From Panagrolaimus kolymaensis (lineage: Eukaryota; Nematoda; Chromadorea; Rhabditida; Panagrolaimidae), in the NCBI GenBank assembly GCA_028622995.1, contig JAJQJQ010000066.1, positions 310,001-374,000 of the forward strand: DNA of 64,000 bases. The letters are read 5' to 3'. The first letter of the stretch is position 1. Each line of letters opens with the position of its first letter. A program made the translations under genes and the position numbers. Below the pieces are notes generated by a model that saw only the letters and a list, made by a program, of their open reading frames with translations, was not told the DNA's origin and did not search any database. This document shows, one piece after another, positions 11,074 through 22,264 of this stretch.

Positions 11074-13423
11074 TTAAATAAAAAATAGAATTTTGATTCT
11101 ATAAGCTTTAGTGTAATATGAATTATAAAAATATTCCAATGATGCCATGGTTGGATTTCCATCGATGGTAATATTTTCATGGGCAACTTTAAGAACAGCA
11201 TTTTTAGCCAAATATGTTTGCTTATATAATATCAAAGCATTGTTGAATCGATCAGAATCGATTAAGTTTGTTTTCAAATTTTCATACAATCGATCACTCA
11301 ATATTCCCAAATCATCAACTTTGTAATTTTGACTGAAATCAAAATTTTAGTTGAGTTATGTGAAATTTAAAAAAATATCGGCAGATGCAAAAAATTATGG
11401 AACCCCGGAAATAATTTTTTTTGTTGTTAGAAATTATTTTCTTATTTTTTAGTTGGCGATTATGCCATAACACTTTACCTCAAAACATCAAGAATTTTTG
11501 ATTGAATTCCATCAAACCATTCCTTCGCATTGGTTGCTCTTTTAGCTGAATTTTTATGGAATCGAAAGACATAAATATTTGTTCCATGATAATCAACAAT
11601 TTTAAAACAATTTTGTGGTACACAAAGAGTATAACTGTTTTGGGAAGTTGTCCATGGATCACCAATTACAACTTGATGGGAATAACTTTAAAAATTACTA
11701 TTCAATTAGTTAAATTTCAAATTATTCCATACCTATCATCTCCTCGAATATCTAAAGCTTTACGAATTTCTCTTGCAAGGTGCTCAGCTCTAGAATACCA
11801 ATCATTTATTTTATCAAAATCACTTGTTCCAAATTCTCGTTTTGCAATTTCAAGTAAAATTTCTCCTCCCCAAGCGCTATCCTAAAATATATACTGTTTT
11901 GCTTTATAAAACTTTACCTCATACTTACAAGCTTTTTCTTTAGGTAATCATTGGTGAAATTTTTAATTGAAGCTACTTTCCCGGGAATCTCAGCTAATAA
12001 TTCACTTCTTTCTGTTTCATTTGAATATCTTGCTTGCTTGATACAGAATGTAGCAGCAGAAGCCTAAAAATGTTAACATATTCAATTAAAAATCATTTGA
12101 AGTTTTGAAGAAAGAACGAAAGAAGGACCTTGTGATTTTTATTTTGTATTTTAAGGCCACCGAAAAATATCTTTTTTACCACAAGTTCATTTTCTCCCTT
12201 TTAATGTTGTTTATTACCGTATCATCAACATCTTTTAAAATTGGTTTCATTTCTTCAAATGGTGGTTTGAATTGGTAATCAAAATTTTGAACAATTTCTC
12301 GTGGATAACAATTAAAATTTTTGGATTCTCTCATTCTTTTGACGAACCATTTACCATCCGCGTCTTGATTTACACTATCTCTTAACTTATTTACAACGTT
12401 TCTACCATCATTTTGAATCGCTTAAAATCTTTTTTTTGTATAAATGTAAAAAATCTTTAAAAGTTTATGGTACATACATTCGTCAAGACTTTTAAGGGAG
12501 TGGTCTGCTCGCTCTTGGTCCATTCTAGAGATAAATGATAAAAATTCTGTAAAAGTAAATAATTAAAACTCGTGGGAAAATTTGTTAAAAAAGATATAAA
12601 CTTTTCTTTAAAGTTGTGTATTCACTTTCCCGTTCCAAATTCATGTCATGGCTTAAACTATGAAAAAATGCAATCCCAAGAGCAAAATTGACTGCTTCTT
12701 TTTCTGTTTCATTATTAGATATTTGGCATTGATCAAATAAAATTGCAAATAAATACTAAAAAAGCATGTAAAAAATTTAATCATAAATGTGTGCGGCATA
12801 AGGCTAATGTATCATACTTCCAACATTTCAGAAGGAGAATTTTCATCGTCACAAATTTCTTCAATTTCATTTTCACTAACTTTTTCATTATTTTCATTCA
12901 ATTTTTTCATCAATTTTCGGATTTTTTGGAGAGGTTTTGTAACTTTCTAAAATTAAAAAAAATGTTTTTCATAAGTTTGGGTGCTTCTGTGCCTCGCCAA
13001 TTAACTAACCTTATTGTATGTTTCATTCATTTCTGCATAAGATTGAAGGGGCTCGGGTTTTCTTTTAGCGAGCAATTCATTTCGATCAGCAAACATGGTT
13101 CTTTGGTAATGTTTTTGAAGTTCTTTTTTAGCATAATATTCTTTTGTATTTGGTTTAACATCTGCAAATACTAAACCTGTCACGCGGGCCATTTTTTCAA
13201 AGTACTCATCTCCATGATCTCTCATTGCGCGCAAAGTTTCCATAACATCATCAGTTACAGGATTCATTTTATTATAGGCAGCAATCATATCCTTTACATC
13301 CTTTTCAGCTATAAAAAAATATTTAGAGTTTTAGAATTCGGTCGGTCTTAATTTCTTACGATCATATTCTTCAGCATTTGTCAATGCAAAGAAAAAGAAA
13401 ACAAAGAATAAAACCGTTTTCAT
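11074..13423 (-). CDS. Secreted protein of unknown family (547 aa)
   Basis: There are ten exons: 13360-13423, 13010-13308, 12818-12946, 12626-12755, 12478-12546, 12218-12420, 11929-12063, 11733-11881, 11479-11685 and 11074-11332. They total 1644 bases with all phases consistent. The N-terminus is a strong signal peptide (MKTVLFFVFFFFALTNA). The mature protein is charged and largely helical, with an acidic patch (ENEIEEICDDE) near residue 155. Scattered cysteines include CVPQNC near the C-terminal third, and there are several N-glycosylation sequons. There is no C-terminal membrane segment. I do not recognise the family. It resembles the nested gene at 24692-26357 only in overall plan (signal peptide, helical body, few cysteines). 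Confidence 0.7.
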
Positions 13424-13650
13424 GACTTCTTGCTAAAAAAGGAATTCAGAAGAAAAAATAACATAAACCAAAAATTTGAAACATCAAGAAAGCCGACACG
13501 ATAAAGCATATTTTATAGAAAAAATCGAAGAAAAATTCTTTGAATTAAAACTTTATTCTAAAGCACAATGTAAAGAATGGTTCGTAATTACTTTTGCCAC
13601 GGTTAAAACAAAAGTATTTATCGACTTTATATTACTCCATCACCCAACTA

Positions 13651-13860
13651 GGGTTGTCAAAAAAGATTTCCCGGGAATTTCCCGATTTTTCCTGGGAAAT
13701 TTCCCGCTACAAACCCTTACAAAGTTTCACAAAGTCTAACAAAGTTCTACAAAAGTTGCTATAACTTTGTTAAACTTTGTAAGACTTTGTGAAGGTTTGT
13801 AGCGGGAAAATTCCCGGGAAATTTCCCCATTTTCCCATTTCCCGGGAAATTCGACAACCC
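13651..13860. mobile_element. Foldback MITE with TA flanks
   Basis: Terminal GGGTTGTC at 13651 pairs with GACAACCC ending at 13860, and TA dinucleotides flank both ends. Next inward are imperfectly paired TTTCCCGGGAA blocks, then pairing ACAAAGTTT/AACTTTGT runs towards a central loop near 13755. Almost the whole 210 bp is one hairpin. It has no coding capacity. The TA duplication fits a Tc1/mariner-mobilised MITE. A spurious ORF runs through it. Confidence 0.8.
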
Positions 13861-14249
13861 TACACCCAACTTATTTATCCTTTTTATTTTTGGTTTTTGT
13901 TCTTGGCAATTGTTGATCACAACAAACTTGTGACTGATGATTTTTGTCGTCGTTTTTTGTTCTTTAAAAATACTTATTATTGAGCAACCCAATCCTTTGA
14001 CATTTGTTTTGAATCACCAGCTTAATAATATACCTTTGCCGTTTTTCTGCTTTGTTCAAAGATTTTGAAATGTTCATTGAAATCTTTGCAAGCCAAAAGT
14101 AAATCAACATGAGAGTTCTTATTTTCGAGAAAGCCATTGGTTTTTATATAAAAATTTTCTCAAATAAAAATTTAATAATTCAACCTTTATTATCACACAT
14201 TTAATCAACAACAAAAAAAGAAAAAGAAAATAAAACAAATTATATGAGA

Positions 14250-15094
14250 TCATCTTTTCTTTTGTGATAAATATTCAGCTTGAGAAGCTTGTTGGGAGAA
14301 TGCAGCTTTATCCAAGAAACTTTCTTTACTTCGATCATATTTTGTTAAATCATCTTCCAATTTTTGTTTCTTTATATGACGTTGCCAATCGAGATTAGAT
14401 TTTTCAACCACACTCATCTTTGGATTTTTGTCTATCTTTTTCATAAGGACATCGAGTCCTCCAATCTTCATTGTTACTGGTTTCCTTAAAATCATTTCAT
14501 TAGAACTATAGCAAAGCAAGACAGATAATATACTTTTCTGAAGCTTTGGCTTTTCTTTCTTCAATTCGTTTAGCTTCCTTTTCATCAACTTCACGTTCAC
14601 GTCTAAAATTTCAAATTGTTAAAGTTATATGCAACTAATATGACTCACGTCACATTTTCACCAAAGAAATCATAAACTTCAACAATTTTTCGTTTTCTAC
14701 CTTTGCTATTTTCCGATAATTCAGGATTTGCAGCGGATGAGGCATTATTTTCTTCTACGCCTTCTTCTAATGGAGCAAATACGCTGAAAATAAATCAACC
14801 GATAACAACATTTAATGAAAGAAGTATCACCTCTTTGGTTCCATTGATTCTAGCCATTCTTCCCAATGTTTTATTACTTCTGGATTAAAGACTTCCTTAT
14901 TGCTTATCCTTTTTTCATCTTCTCTAAAATCAATCTCTTTATGCACATAGAAAAAGGTAAGAAAAATATTTATAAACTAGCTTTATAGATTCCAAATCTT
15001 TTAACTCTGCCTCAGCTTCTGCTACTTCTTTTTCAGTTGGATTATAATCTTCATCTTCTTCAGAATCAAATTGGGTATCAAGTAAATTACTCAT
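14250..15094 (-). CDS. CFDP1/Swc5 (BCNT) chromatin-remodelling subunit
   Basis: Exons are 14978-15094, 14831-14934, 14649-14783, 14534-14602 and 14250-14484; 660 bases, 219 residues. The N-terminus is acidic (DSEEDEDYNPTEKE). The middle carries KRKIVEVYDFFGENV, matching the VFDFAGE motif of the family. The C-terminal ~75 residues hold the BCNT-C signature: tryptophan-containing DWQRHIKKQKLEDDL, then KYDRSKESFLDKAAFSQQ. Family members are nuclear and belong to the SWR1/SRCAP complex that deposits histone H2A.Z. Exon 2 uses acceptor ATAAAGAG/ATTGAT; the nearer TTTTAG would break the frame. Length is at the short end for the family. Confidence 0.85.
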
Positions 15095-15358
15095 ATTTTT
15101 TAAATTAAATCAGAGTGCAAGTTTGAGCGAGAAAAAAAGAGAACAGACAAAATTTTGATTGTCACAAACGTTTGCATTTTTTGAATTGAGAAACGAAAAA
15201 GACACAACGCAAAAATATTTTTAGTTCAAACTTTCATTACCGAAAAATTAAACTCAAATTTTAGAAAAGCACGATTTTTATTTATAAAAACCTGTAAGAA
15301 ATAACGAATTCAAAAATAATGTTTAACAAATTTTCTTCATCATTTTTTGATGAAACCT

Positions 15359-15594
15359 TTATGCTAGTTCGATTATAGTATCCTTAGTTTTTTCAGTGCT
15401 TTCATCAACGACTTTTGCAGTGATGAATCTTCCAATTTAGCTTTCTGTTAAAGCTGAATTCGAATTTTTGATTCTTACATTTGCAAGAAACTATAGAATC
15501 TCATAGCTCTGATTTTAACATTTTTTGGTTTAAAATGAGATTCAACAATTTTATAAACTGTGTGAAAACCATTTGACACATCTTCAAAGAAGTC
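15359..15594 (-). pseudogene. Coding-like remnant, partly LEA-like
   Basis: On the minus strand 15479-15594 reads as a stop-free, protein-like segment (DFFEDVSNGFHTVYKIV...) ending at a GTAAG donor. Then 15359-15440 encodes a LEA-like tail (AKVVDESTEKTKDTIIELA and stop). The two parts cannot be joined in one frame with the visible splice sites, and a stop lies just upstream. It sits immediately beyond the 3' end of LEA-like copy 1. It could be a decayed relative of that gene or unrelated chance coding. Confidence 0.3.
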
Positions 15595-15757
15595 TCATAT
15601 ATTTATTTGGGGTTTTAAAAGCTGATGGGATTAGATTCCAAAACATAAAGAAACAGAAAAGCGAAGATTAGAAGTTTACATATTTTTATTGTCTAGTTGC
15701 TACAAAAAAAACACAAATATCAAAAGATAATATATACATACAAATACAAAAAAGGCT

Positions 15758-17289
15758 TCAATCGGAATCGTCTTCATCACTTTCAGAATCCTTTTTACCC
15801 GCTTTTTTGACCTAAAATTTATAAATTTTTAGTTTAGTTTTTTAGTTGAATTAAAAGTTATAAACATACTTTTTCAGTTTGAGTTGAAACATCTTTTGAT
15901 TGCTTTTTACTTTGAAGCTAAAAATTTAAGCTACAATAATATAAACACAATCAAAACATGCTTACTTCTTTATCTTTTCCAAGACTTTCAGCATTTTTAT
16001 CATCAAGCTTTGCTTCAATTTCCTTGCATATTCCTTTGACTTGATCATCTTTGGTTTGGCTTTTTCCATTAGAATCATGTGGGGATTTTCCAACAACATA
16101 ATCACGAGCACTTTTGACAACATCGGCGGCTTTTTCTTTCAAGCTTTGACTTTTTTTCTTTACATCAGGAGCTGATTCTTTTACATTATCTTTGGCAGAA
16201 GTAGCTTTCCTTTTTAAAGCATTTTTGGCTTTTTCAGTCTTTACATTACCATTTGAAGTTGAATCTTTGATATTTTCATCTGCACCTGATGCCTTTTCTT
16301 TAACATGTTCACCAACATTATCTTCCGCTTCCATGGCTTTTTCTTGAATAGGTTCTTTAAGATGATCAGCTGCAGCATCTTTAGCCTAAAATTTTCGATG
16401 ATTATGATGTATAACGGAAGAGTAAAAAACTTGAAGCTATATCAAAAATGCCCAACTGCCTTACTTCATTAACTTTCTCAGCTCCTTCTTCAACCATTTC
16501 TTTTGTAGCATCTTTAGCTTCCTCAGCAGCTTTCATACCATCATCTTGAGTATCCTTGACATTTTCTTTTACATTATTAGCATTTTCTCCAACAGCTTTT
16601 TTCTTACCTTTCGCTTTTTCGGTGACAGAATCTTTGACTTTCTTTGCTCGTTTACTAACATTTGAAGCAGCTTCACGGAACAATCCAGCAGCTTCAGTAG
16701 CATTTCGTTTAACACTTCGTGAAACTTTGGATCCAGCTCTCTTCAATTTCTTCAAAACAGTATCATCATTTTCTTTAGCTTTTTCAGCACTTTCTTTAGC
16801 TTCTTCAACGTTGTTGTTGTTTGCATTATCTTTGACTTCTTTGTCAGAGCTAATAGACAAATTTGAAACTGAAGTTTTGATTTTGTCAATTGCAGCTTCA
16901 CCAGTGGAAATTACGATATCTTTTGCTTCAATAGTTGCATCCTTCATTTTTTCCAAATATGGTTCACCAGCTGTTTTAACCTTGTTAAAACTGTTTGATC
17001 CAACTCTTTTCAATTTTTCCAAAACAGTTTCATTTTCATCTTCATGAGAAGCATCACCAGTTTTAACAGTTACTTCGTTTGCAGCTTCCATATTATCCTT
17101 TGCATTTTCATTAACATTTGCAGCGGCATCTTTAGTTTCACCAGGACTTTGAGATAATTTTGAAATTGAACTATTGACTTTTTCAATTGCAGCACTACCA
17201 GCAACAGCAGCGGTATCTTTGCTTTCAATTGCGGTATCTAAATGAGGTTCACCATTTGTTTTTGATGCAGGTTCAAAAATGTTTGGCAT
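15758..17289 (-). CDS. LEA-like hydrophilic helical protein, copy 1
   Basis: Exons are 16465-17289, 15966-16385, 15870-15917 and 15758-15811; 1347 bases, 448 residues. The protein is almost entirely Lys, Glu, Ala, Asp, Asn and Ser, with repeated amphipathic segments of the group-3 LEA kind (KAKENDD, AEEAKDATKEMVEEGAEK, KEKAADVVKSARDY). It has no signal peptide. It ends in a Ser/Asp/Glu cluster (KKDSESDEDDSD) that looks like a CK2 target. A basic patch in the middle (KVSRSVKRN, SKRAKKVK) is unusual for LEA proteins. LEA proteins protect membranes and proteins during drying; that role here is inference. A near-identical inverted copy lies at 29277-30842. Upstream is an E2F-like site shared with that copy. 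Confidence 0.7.
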
Positions 17290-17364
17290 TTTTGCAAAAA
17301 CGACGTTGAATGAATGCGAGTAAAAAAGTTTAATGCTTTTTCGAAATGGGAAAACGACGTCCGT

Positions 17365-17377
17365 TTTTCGCGCCAAA
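17365..17377 (-). promoter_or_regulatory. E2F-like site upstream of LEA-like copy 1
   Basis: The minus strand reads TTTGGCGCGAAAA, about 76 bp before the ATG. The same 13 bases sit at the equivalent place before copy 2. TTTSSCGC is the E2F/DP consensus; use in vivo is inference. Confidence 0.5.
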
Positions 17378-17935
17378 AAAAGCATTCATGTTAAAATTGG
17401 AATGCAAATTTATAAAAAAAATGCAACCATGTTTTTGTGTTGGTACCTGTAATTTGCAACTAACTATTCTACTAAATATACCGAAATTTAATAAGCGTTG
17501 TAAAATTTTGTTATTTTGTGAATTTTTTTATAAATTTAATAAAAGCGTAATAATGGATGAGTTAATTTGCAAAACCGCATATCTTAAAAAATGTTAAAAC
17601 ATTAGTATATCCTCAAAAAACAAACCCACACACACTTTTAAAAAAAGTGAATAACAAAAAAGATAAAAAAAATTTTTTTACGATCATTGTGATTATTTTC
17701 AGTGAAAATAAAGCATTTTTTATGACGAAAATGTGCTGATTATCGATAACAAAAATTAATTTTATTGTTTTATAACCTCGTCCATGACCACGGAGGAGCC
17801 AGTGTTCTTATCAGTTTTTAAGCCACTTTTTCTTCTAAGGATTTTTTGCTATAAAAATGCTTAAAAACATAAAAATTTATTTCGTTTAAAAAATATCAAC
17901 GAAAGTTAGTCAGTCGGCCAGAGTTTGAAAAAAAA
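17378..17935. other. Intergenic between LEA-like copy 1 and the membrane-protein gene
   Basis: Divergent promoter region, AT-rich. A stop-free ORF at 17346-17597 has no splice signals or protein-like composition. Confidence 0.5.
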
Positions 17936-19118
17936 ATGATTAAAAAATTATTCTTTTTATTTTTTTTGTTTATAAATGTTTGTGATAGTCTAAATTACAT
18001 TTCAGAAGCTTGTTGTAAGTTTTATAGTTTAACAAGTGTCAGTAATAAATGTTTGATAATAAATTTAAGCTTTAAAATCGTTTGCAAAGATAAATGAGAC
18101 GGAAGAATATGAACATTGTAATGTGTTAACGGAGCCGGGTGAAATTTATAATGGAAAAAATTGTTCCAATTTATGGTATTTGGGAACATCAAAGCAAGAA
18201 AAATATCATTTATATGATCTTTTAATGTTTGAAATATATCTTGAAAGAATGGATAATTATATTATGAAACAATGGTATATTTATAATTCATGGCCACAAT
18301 ATTCTGTAAATTTTACTTTTGAAAATAAACCTATTTGTGATGTAAGTTTGGAAATTTATTTTTCAGATAATTTCTTTTGTGACATCTTTACCACCAAACC
18401 TTTGAAATTTTACTTGGTTTTTTATAGATGCTTTCACCCCGAGTTTATGATTGTAAAGTTGATGTTATTTTTCTCAGCGGCTTAAAATATTATTATGCAA
18501 CATGGGATTTGTATGATTCAAAACCAGAACCTACAGTGACATTTTTATCCGATGACTTTCACTCTTATTTCATATCATTGCAAAATCACATATTAATTAT
18601 AAATTATTCTAATAAAACGTTAATGAAAAGAATATTTTCTAAGAATAATTCGGAAATTCAAGAAAATTATGAATTAGAAAAATTCACAAAAGTTTGTTAA
18701 TATTTTTTTTTCACTGTTTATGATTATGGAAATATTTTAGGAAATAATTAAGGTTGATTTACACCCGGTTAAAGATGATTATCTTATTGTAACATTAGAG
18801 AGTCTCGGACTTCAAGAAGTTGAATTAAAGAATCAATTACATGGGTATCAGCGATACAGCAATACCTCCTCATACGATAGCAGCTTTGGGCGGTATAAAA
18901 TTAAAATTCTTCCAAACGATACCAAGTATAGTTTAAAAACTGATCTCATAATTATTTCAATAATTTTTTTGATATTTCTATTAGCTGCATATTTTATTAT
19001 AAGAAATTTACCGGAAGATAAAAACCCAAGACGAAGAACAACACATGACAAGAATCGTGAAAGCGATAATAATACCAAAAGTCTTTTGGAAAAATCTTCT
19101 AATATCGAAGTTGTTTAA
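17936..19118 (+). CDS. Type I single-pass membrane protein, unknown family (330 aa)
   Basis: Exons are 17936-18014, 18070-18341, 18428-18691 and 18741-19118; 993 bases. The N-terminus is a signal peptide (MIKKLFFLFFLFINVCDS). An ectodomain of about 240 residues follows, rich in aromatic residues, with cysteines (EEYEHC, KNCSNLW, KPICD, VYDCK) and sequons (NFT, NYS, NKT, NTS, NDT). One hydrophobic helix (LIIISIIFLIFLLAAYFII) lies near residue 270, followed by a basic stop-transfer (RNLPEDKNPRRR) and a short polar tail. Exon 2 uses acceptor TTTAAG/CTTT; the nearer AAAG would give a stop. The family is not recognised; a cell-surface role is likely. Confidence 0.7.
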
Positions 19119-19247
19119 ATTTTTATTTTGTTGTTTTTTTAATAATTTAATAAAATGGAATCTTGTGTAATTAAAGCTACTTAAAATAACAAACGCAAAG
19201 TATGTAAACAAGAAAAAGGATTTTAATAAAGTTCGTCGCATTCAGCG

Positions 19248-19650
19248 ACCTTAGAAAGACAATTAGGCAAATATGAACAACAATTTCTTATAAGTTATAA
19301 AACTTTATTCGAAGGGAGTAACGACGCACAACTAAAACTTGTCTATGTTGTTATTACATTTATCAAATCCACTAGAGTATGGAGCAATTTTAATGCTTTG
19401 ATTGAACGTCGTTAAAAACATGTAAATAAAAAAAGCTTCGAAAAGGATCATAAAATTTTTCCTCATTCGATCGCAATTTTTTTTTCAAGAAGAAACTATC
19501 ATTTTAAAGGTGAGGGAAACTCAAAAAAAATGCCGATGATACAATCTAATCAGATAAAGAAATCAATGAACAAGTAAGCCTTGAAAAGCGCTTACAAAAC
19601 AAGCGAGAAAGATAACTTCTCAACTAGATCAAAAAGAAACACAATTACAA
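19248..19650 (+). pseudogene. Coiled-coil-like coding fragments, probably decayed
   Basis: Segment 19248-19415 is open and protein-like (TLERQLGKYEQQFL..., ending NALIERR and stop). Segment 19550-19650 reads SDKEINEQVSLEKRLQNKRER, then stops, but the next frame continues KETQLQ to a GTAAG donor. Both have Gln/Glu/Lys/Leu composition of a coiled coil. No ATG or single frame joins them. I take this as a broken gene between two intact ones; the parent family is not recognised. Confidence 0.35.
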
Positions 19651-19727
19651 GTAAGTTATAACACTTTATTCATTACATCGATCAAAATTATACAGATATT
19701 CAATTAGATTTTCAAATTGAGAATAAA

Positions 19728-20540
19728 TCAGTGTTTTTTGTCAGCACCAAAGCAGTCTTGTCCCATACCAGCAAGAGTTTGATAATTTGGATCTTGAGTT
19801 CCGGCCATTCCTCCAGCAGCTGCAGGAGCTTTGGGGCCTCCACCGCCACCTGGAGCGCCACCACCAGCAGCTTTGTCAGCACCAAAGCAGTCTTGTCCCA
19901 TACCAGCAAGAGTTTGATAATTTGGATCATGTGTTCCGGCCATTCCACCAGCAGCAGGAGCAGGAGTTTGAGGAACACCAGCAGGCGCAGGAGCAGCAGC
20001 ACCACCACCACCGGCTTTATCAGCACCAAAGCAATCTTGTCCCATACCAGCAAGAGTTTGATAATTTGGATCATGAGTGCCAGCCATGCCACCTTGAGGA
20101 GGGGCTTTAGGTCCACCACCACCAGCAGCAGGTGCAACAGGATTTTGTTCAGCAGCTTTATTAGCACCAAAGCATTCACCTCCCATTCCAGCCATAGTTT
20201 GATAATTTGGATCATGAGTGCCAGCTACAGCTTTGGTATCTTTTGGAACTTTAGGCGCGTTTTCTTGTTCATCAGCATCTTCGTCATCATCTTTTCCACC
20301 AGTGTTGTTTGAACCATGTTTCTTAGCAGCAGCAGCCTTCTTTTTGCCTTTCTTTCCTTTCTGAAATAGTTCAAATAAGTTAATAAGTTAAATAAAAAGT
20401 ATAAAAAAACCAACCTTCTTTTTACCACAACATACTACAAGAGAAGCAACAGCAACCAAGAGATGAAAAATTAAAGAGAAAGTTGAAACAGTTGTGAGAA
20501 GCTGTTGAAGAGGATCGGCATCGGTGATGATTGCAGCCAT
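19728..20540 (-). CDS. Small membrane-anchored protein with four DPNYQT repeats
   Basis: Exons are 20415-20540 and 19728-20360; 759 bases, 252 residues. An N-terminal hydrophobic segment (LLTTVSTFSLIFHLLVAVASLVV, cut short here as residues ~14-36) is followed by CC and a highly basic run (GKKKKGKKGKKK), a signal-anchor topology. Then comes an acidic linker. Four copies of a ~22-residue unit, consensus GTHDPNYQTLAGMGQDCFGA and DK, are separated by Gly/Ala/Pro spacers. Units lie near 20163-20226, 20020-20090, 19876-19945 and 19728-19800. Each unit holds exactly one Cys. I do not recognise a function. Several overlapping long ORFs here are artefacts of the repeat. Confidence 0.75.
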
Positions 20541-20979
20541 TGAAACGTTGGTTGGAGAGAGCAGAAGAAAAAAACGGCTGAATGCGAGCGAGTCACCAAA
20601 GTCAGGATAATGGATTTTTCTTTGAAAACGATGCTTTTATATCAAATTTTGAGGTTCATGCAAATTTTGATTTCATGTGAAAACTTTTTGTGAATTTTCA
20701 AACACCGTGCATCATTGAACATCAAAAATTTGTAGCTCAAATTTTTTGAAAAGTCCGTCAATTTTATTTGGCATAAATGAAAAGGGTACGTACGCTTTAA
20801 AAAAAAATAGTATTTTAATAAACCATGGTTATAAGATATACTCATAATCTACAGTTAATATTCACCAGGTGAAAATGAATGAAATTATTATAAAATCTTC
20901 ATCACGCTATTTTAAACTTAGTAAATAAAAATGATTTTATTTTAGTGAAATTGTTTGTTTACATTTTTTTCGAATTGAT
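20541..20979. other. Intergenic, nothing recognised
   Basis: This is 440 bp of promoter sequence for the repeat protein and downstream sequence of the collagen gene. One TTGTTTAC forkhead-type site lies near 20954. No exon is supported. Confidence 0.5.
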
Positions 20980-22264
20980 TTAATGTTTTTTGTATTCACT
21001 TGCTTGTGGAGTTGGTTCACTTTCATGTGGCTCAACATGATTATCAGCTACCGTATCAGGTTCATATTGCTGCTCACCACCACGAACGGGAGCTTGATTG
21101 TATGTTGGAGCAAGGATATGTGAAACTCCGCAATCACTTGGACAGAACGTTGCTGGTACACCAGGTTCACCAACTGGACCCCATCCACCTTCCTCTCCAA
21201 CTTGTCCAGGGAATCCAGATGGACCTGGAGGACCTTGAGGTCCAGGTCGTCCATTTTCTCCTGTAATATTATAGTTTAGATTTGAATCGGTAAAGATAAT
21301 TATTAACTAACCCATTTCACGTGATCGTTTACCAGGAATGCCTGGTGGACCTTTTGGACCAGGTGATCCATTTGGACCTTTGGGTCCTAAAAAATTAAAA
21401 GATGCTTTTAAAAGGATTTTAAATTATATAAAAATACCTTTAAGTCCAACACCGGCAAATGCTGGATCACCTTAATAAACATAAAATGAAATTTAAAAAA
21501 GTTATTAATAAAGACAAATCAAACCTTTAGGTCCCATGGGTCCTTCATGACCTTTAATTCCTAGTGGGCCATGTTGTCCATAATTTCCTGATGGACCGTC
21601 AAATCCTTGATTGCCTGGGGCTCCAACTGCACCTGGATGTCCAGGTTGACCCGTCATTCCTCTTTCACCTTGATTTCCTCTGTAATGAAATCTTTTAAAG
21701 ATTTTTCTATACAAATCGAAAGCTACCGTAATCCTGGAGGTCCACCTGGACAAATAACACATGGTAATTCTTCAGTGACTTCAATTTGAATATCAAAGCC
21801 ATCTTCCCCTGCTTGTCCAGGTCGTCCTGATTCTCCTGGAGTTCCATCAAGGCCTGGATCACCTGGTGGCCCAGGCAAACCCATGGGACATGCTAAAGCT
21901 CCACAACCTTTACACATTCCATCATCCCAAGCGTGGCGCTTTTTAATTGAAAAATACTGAATCTTTGAATTTGATTGATCGACTAAGTTCTCAAGTTTTC
22001 CAATTTTCATGATTTTATTCCAAAGCAAATCGCTATCATCCTGCAAATTTAGATTGTAAACACACGAATATGGCAACAAAAAAACAATCTAACCTTGAAT
22101 TTCTTAGACATAATTTCAATTTCATTCAAAGTATTATTGCTTTGAAGAATCATCAAAGGGCATACTAACAATATTCCAACGAGGGTCAAAGCACTAACAA
22201 AAATACCAAACTTTGCAATTCTTAGTGAAGAATTATACCTTTTTTCATTGTCAAGAAATTCCAT
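20980..22264 (-). CDS. Nematode cuticle collagen
   Basis: Exons are 22094-22264, 21727-22040, 21525-21679, 21438-21470 (33 bp), 21312-21386 and 20980-21260; 1029 bases, 342 residues. An N-terminal signal-anchor and cuticle-collagen N domain (RIAKFGIFVSALTLVGILLV, residues ~16-35) precede the triple-helix part. A cysteine cluster (CKGCGALAC) precedes the first Gly-X-Y block. Interrupted Gly-X-Y blocks are separated by cysteine knots (CVICPGG, CPSDCG), and a non-collagen tail ends in YKKH. Such proteins are secreted by the hypodermis, trimerise and are cross-linked into the exoskeleton. I use ATG at 22264 because the upstream GTG extension has no support. There are more introns than in most C. 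elegans collagens. Confidence 0.93.

Noticed and set aside
16556..17047. 163-codon ORF antisense to LEA-like copy 1, and similar ones opposite copy 2
   Set aside because: Lys/Glu/Ala codons read backwards give stop-poor Phe/Ser/Leu frames; no splice signals or start context.
19008..19241. Minus-strand ORF starting with a signal-peptide-like MRRTLLKSFFLF
   Set aside because: It overlaps the last exon and 3' flank of the membrane-protein gene, and no downstream exon follows.
19712..20428. Long overlapping ORFs of Leu/Val- or His/Gln-rich composition on both strands
   Set aside because: Shadow frames of the repeat-protein gene; only one frame joins the N-terminal exon and keeps the repeat unit.
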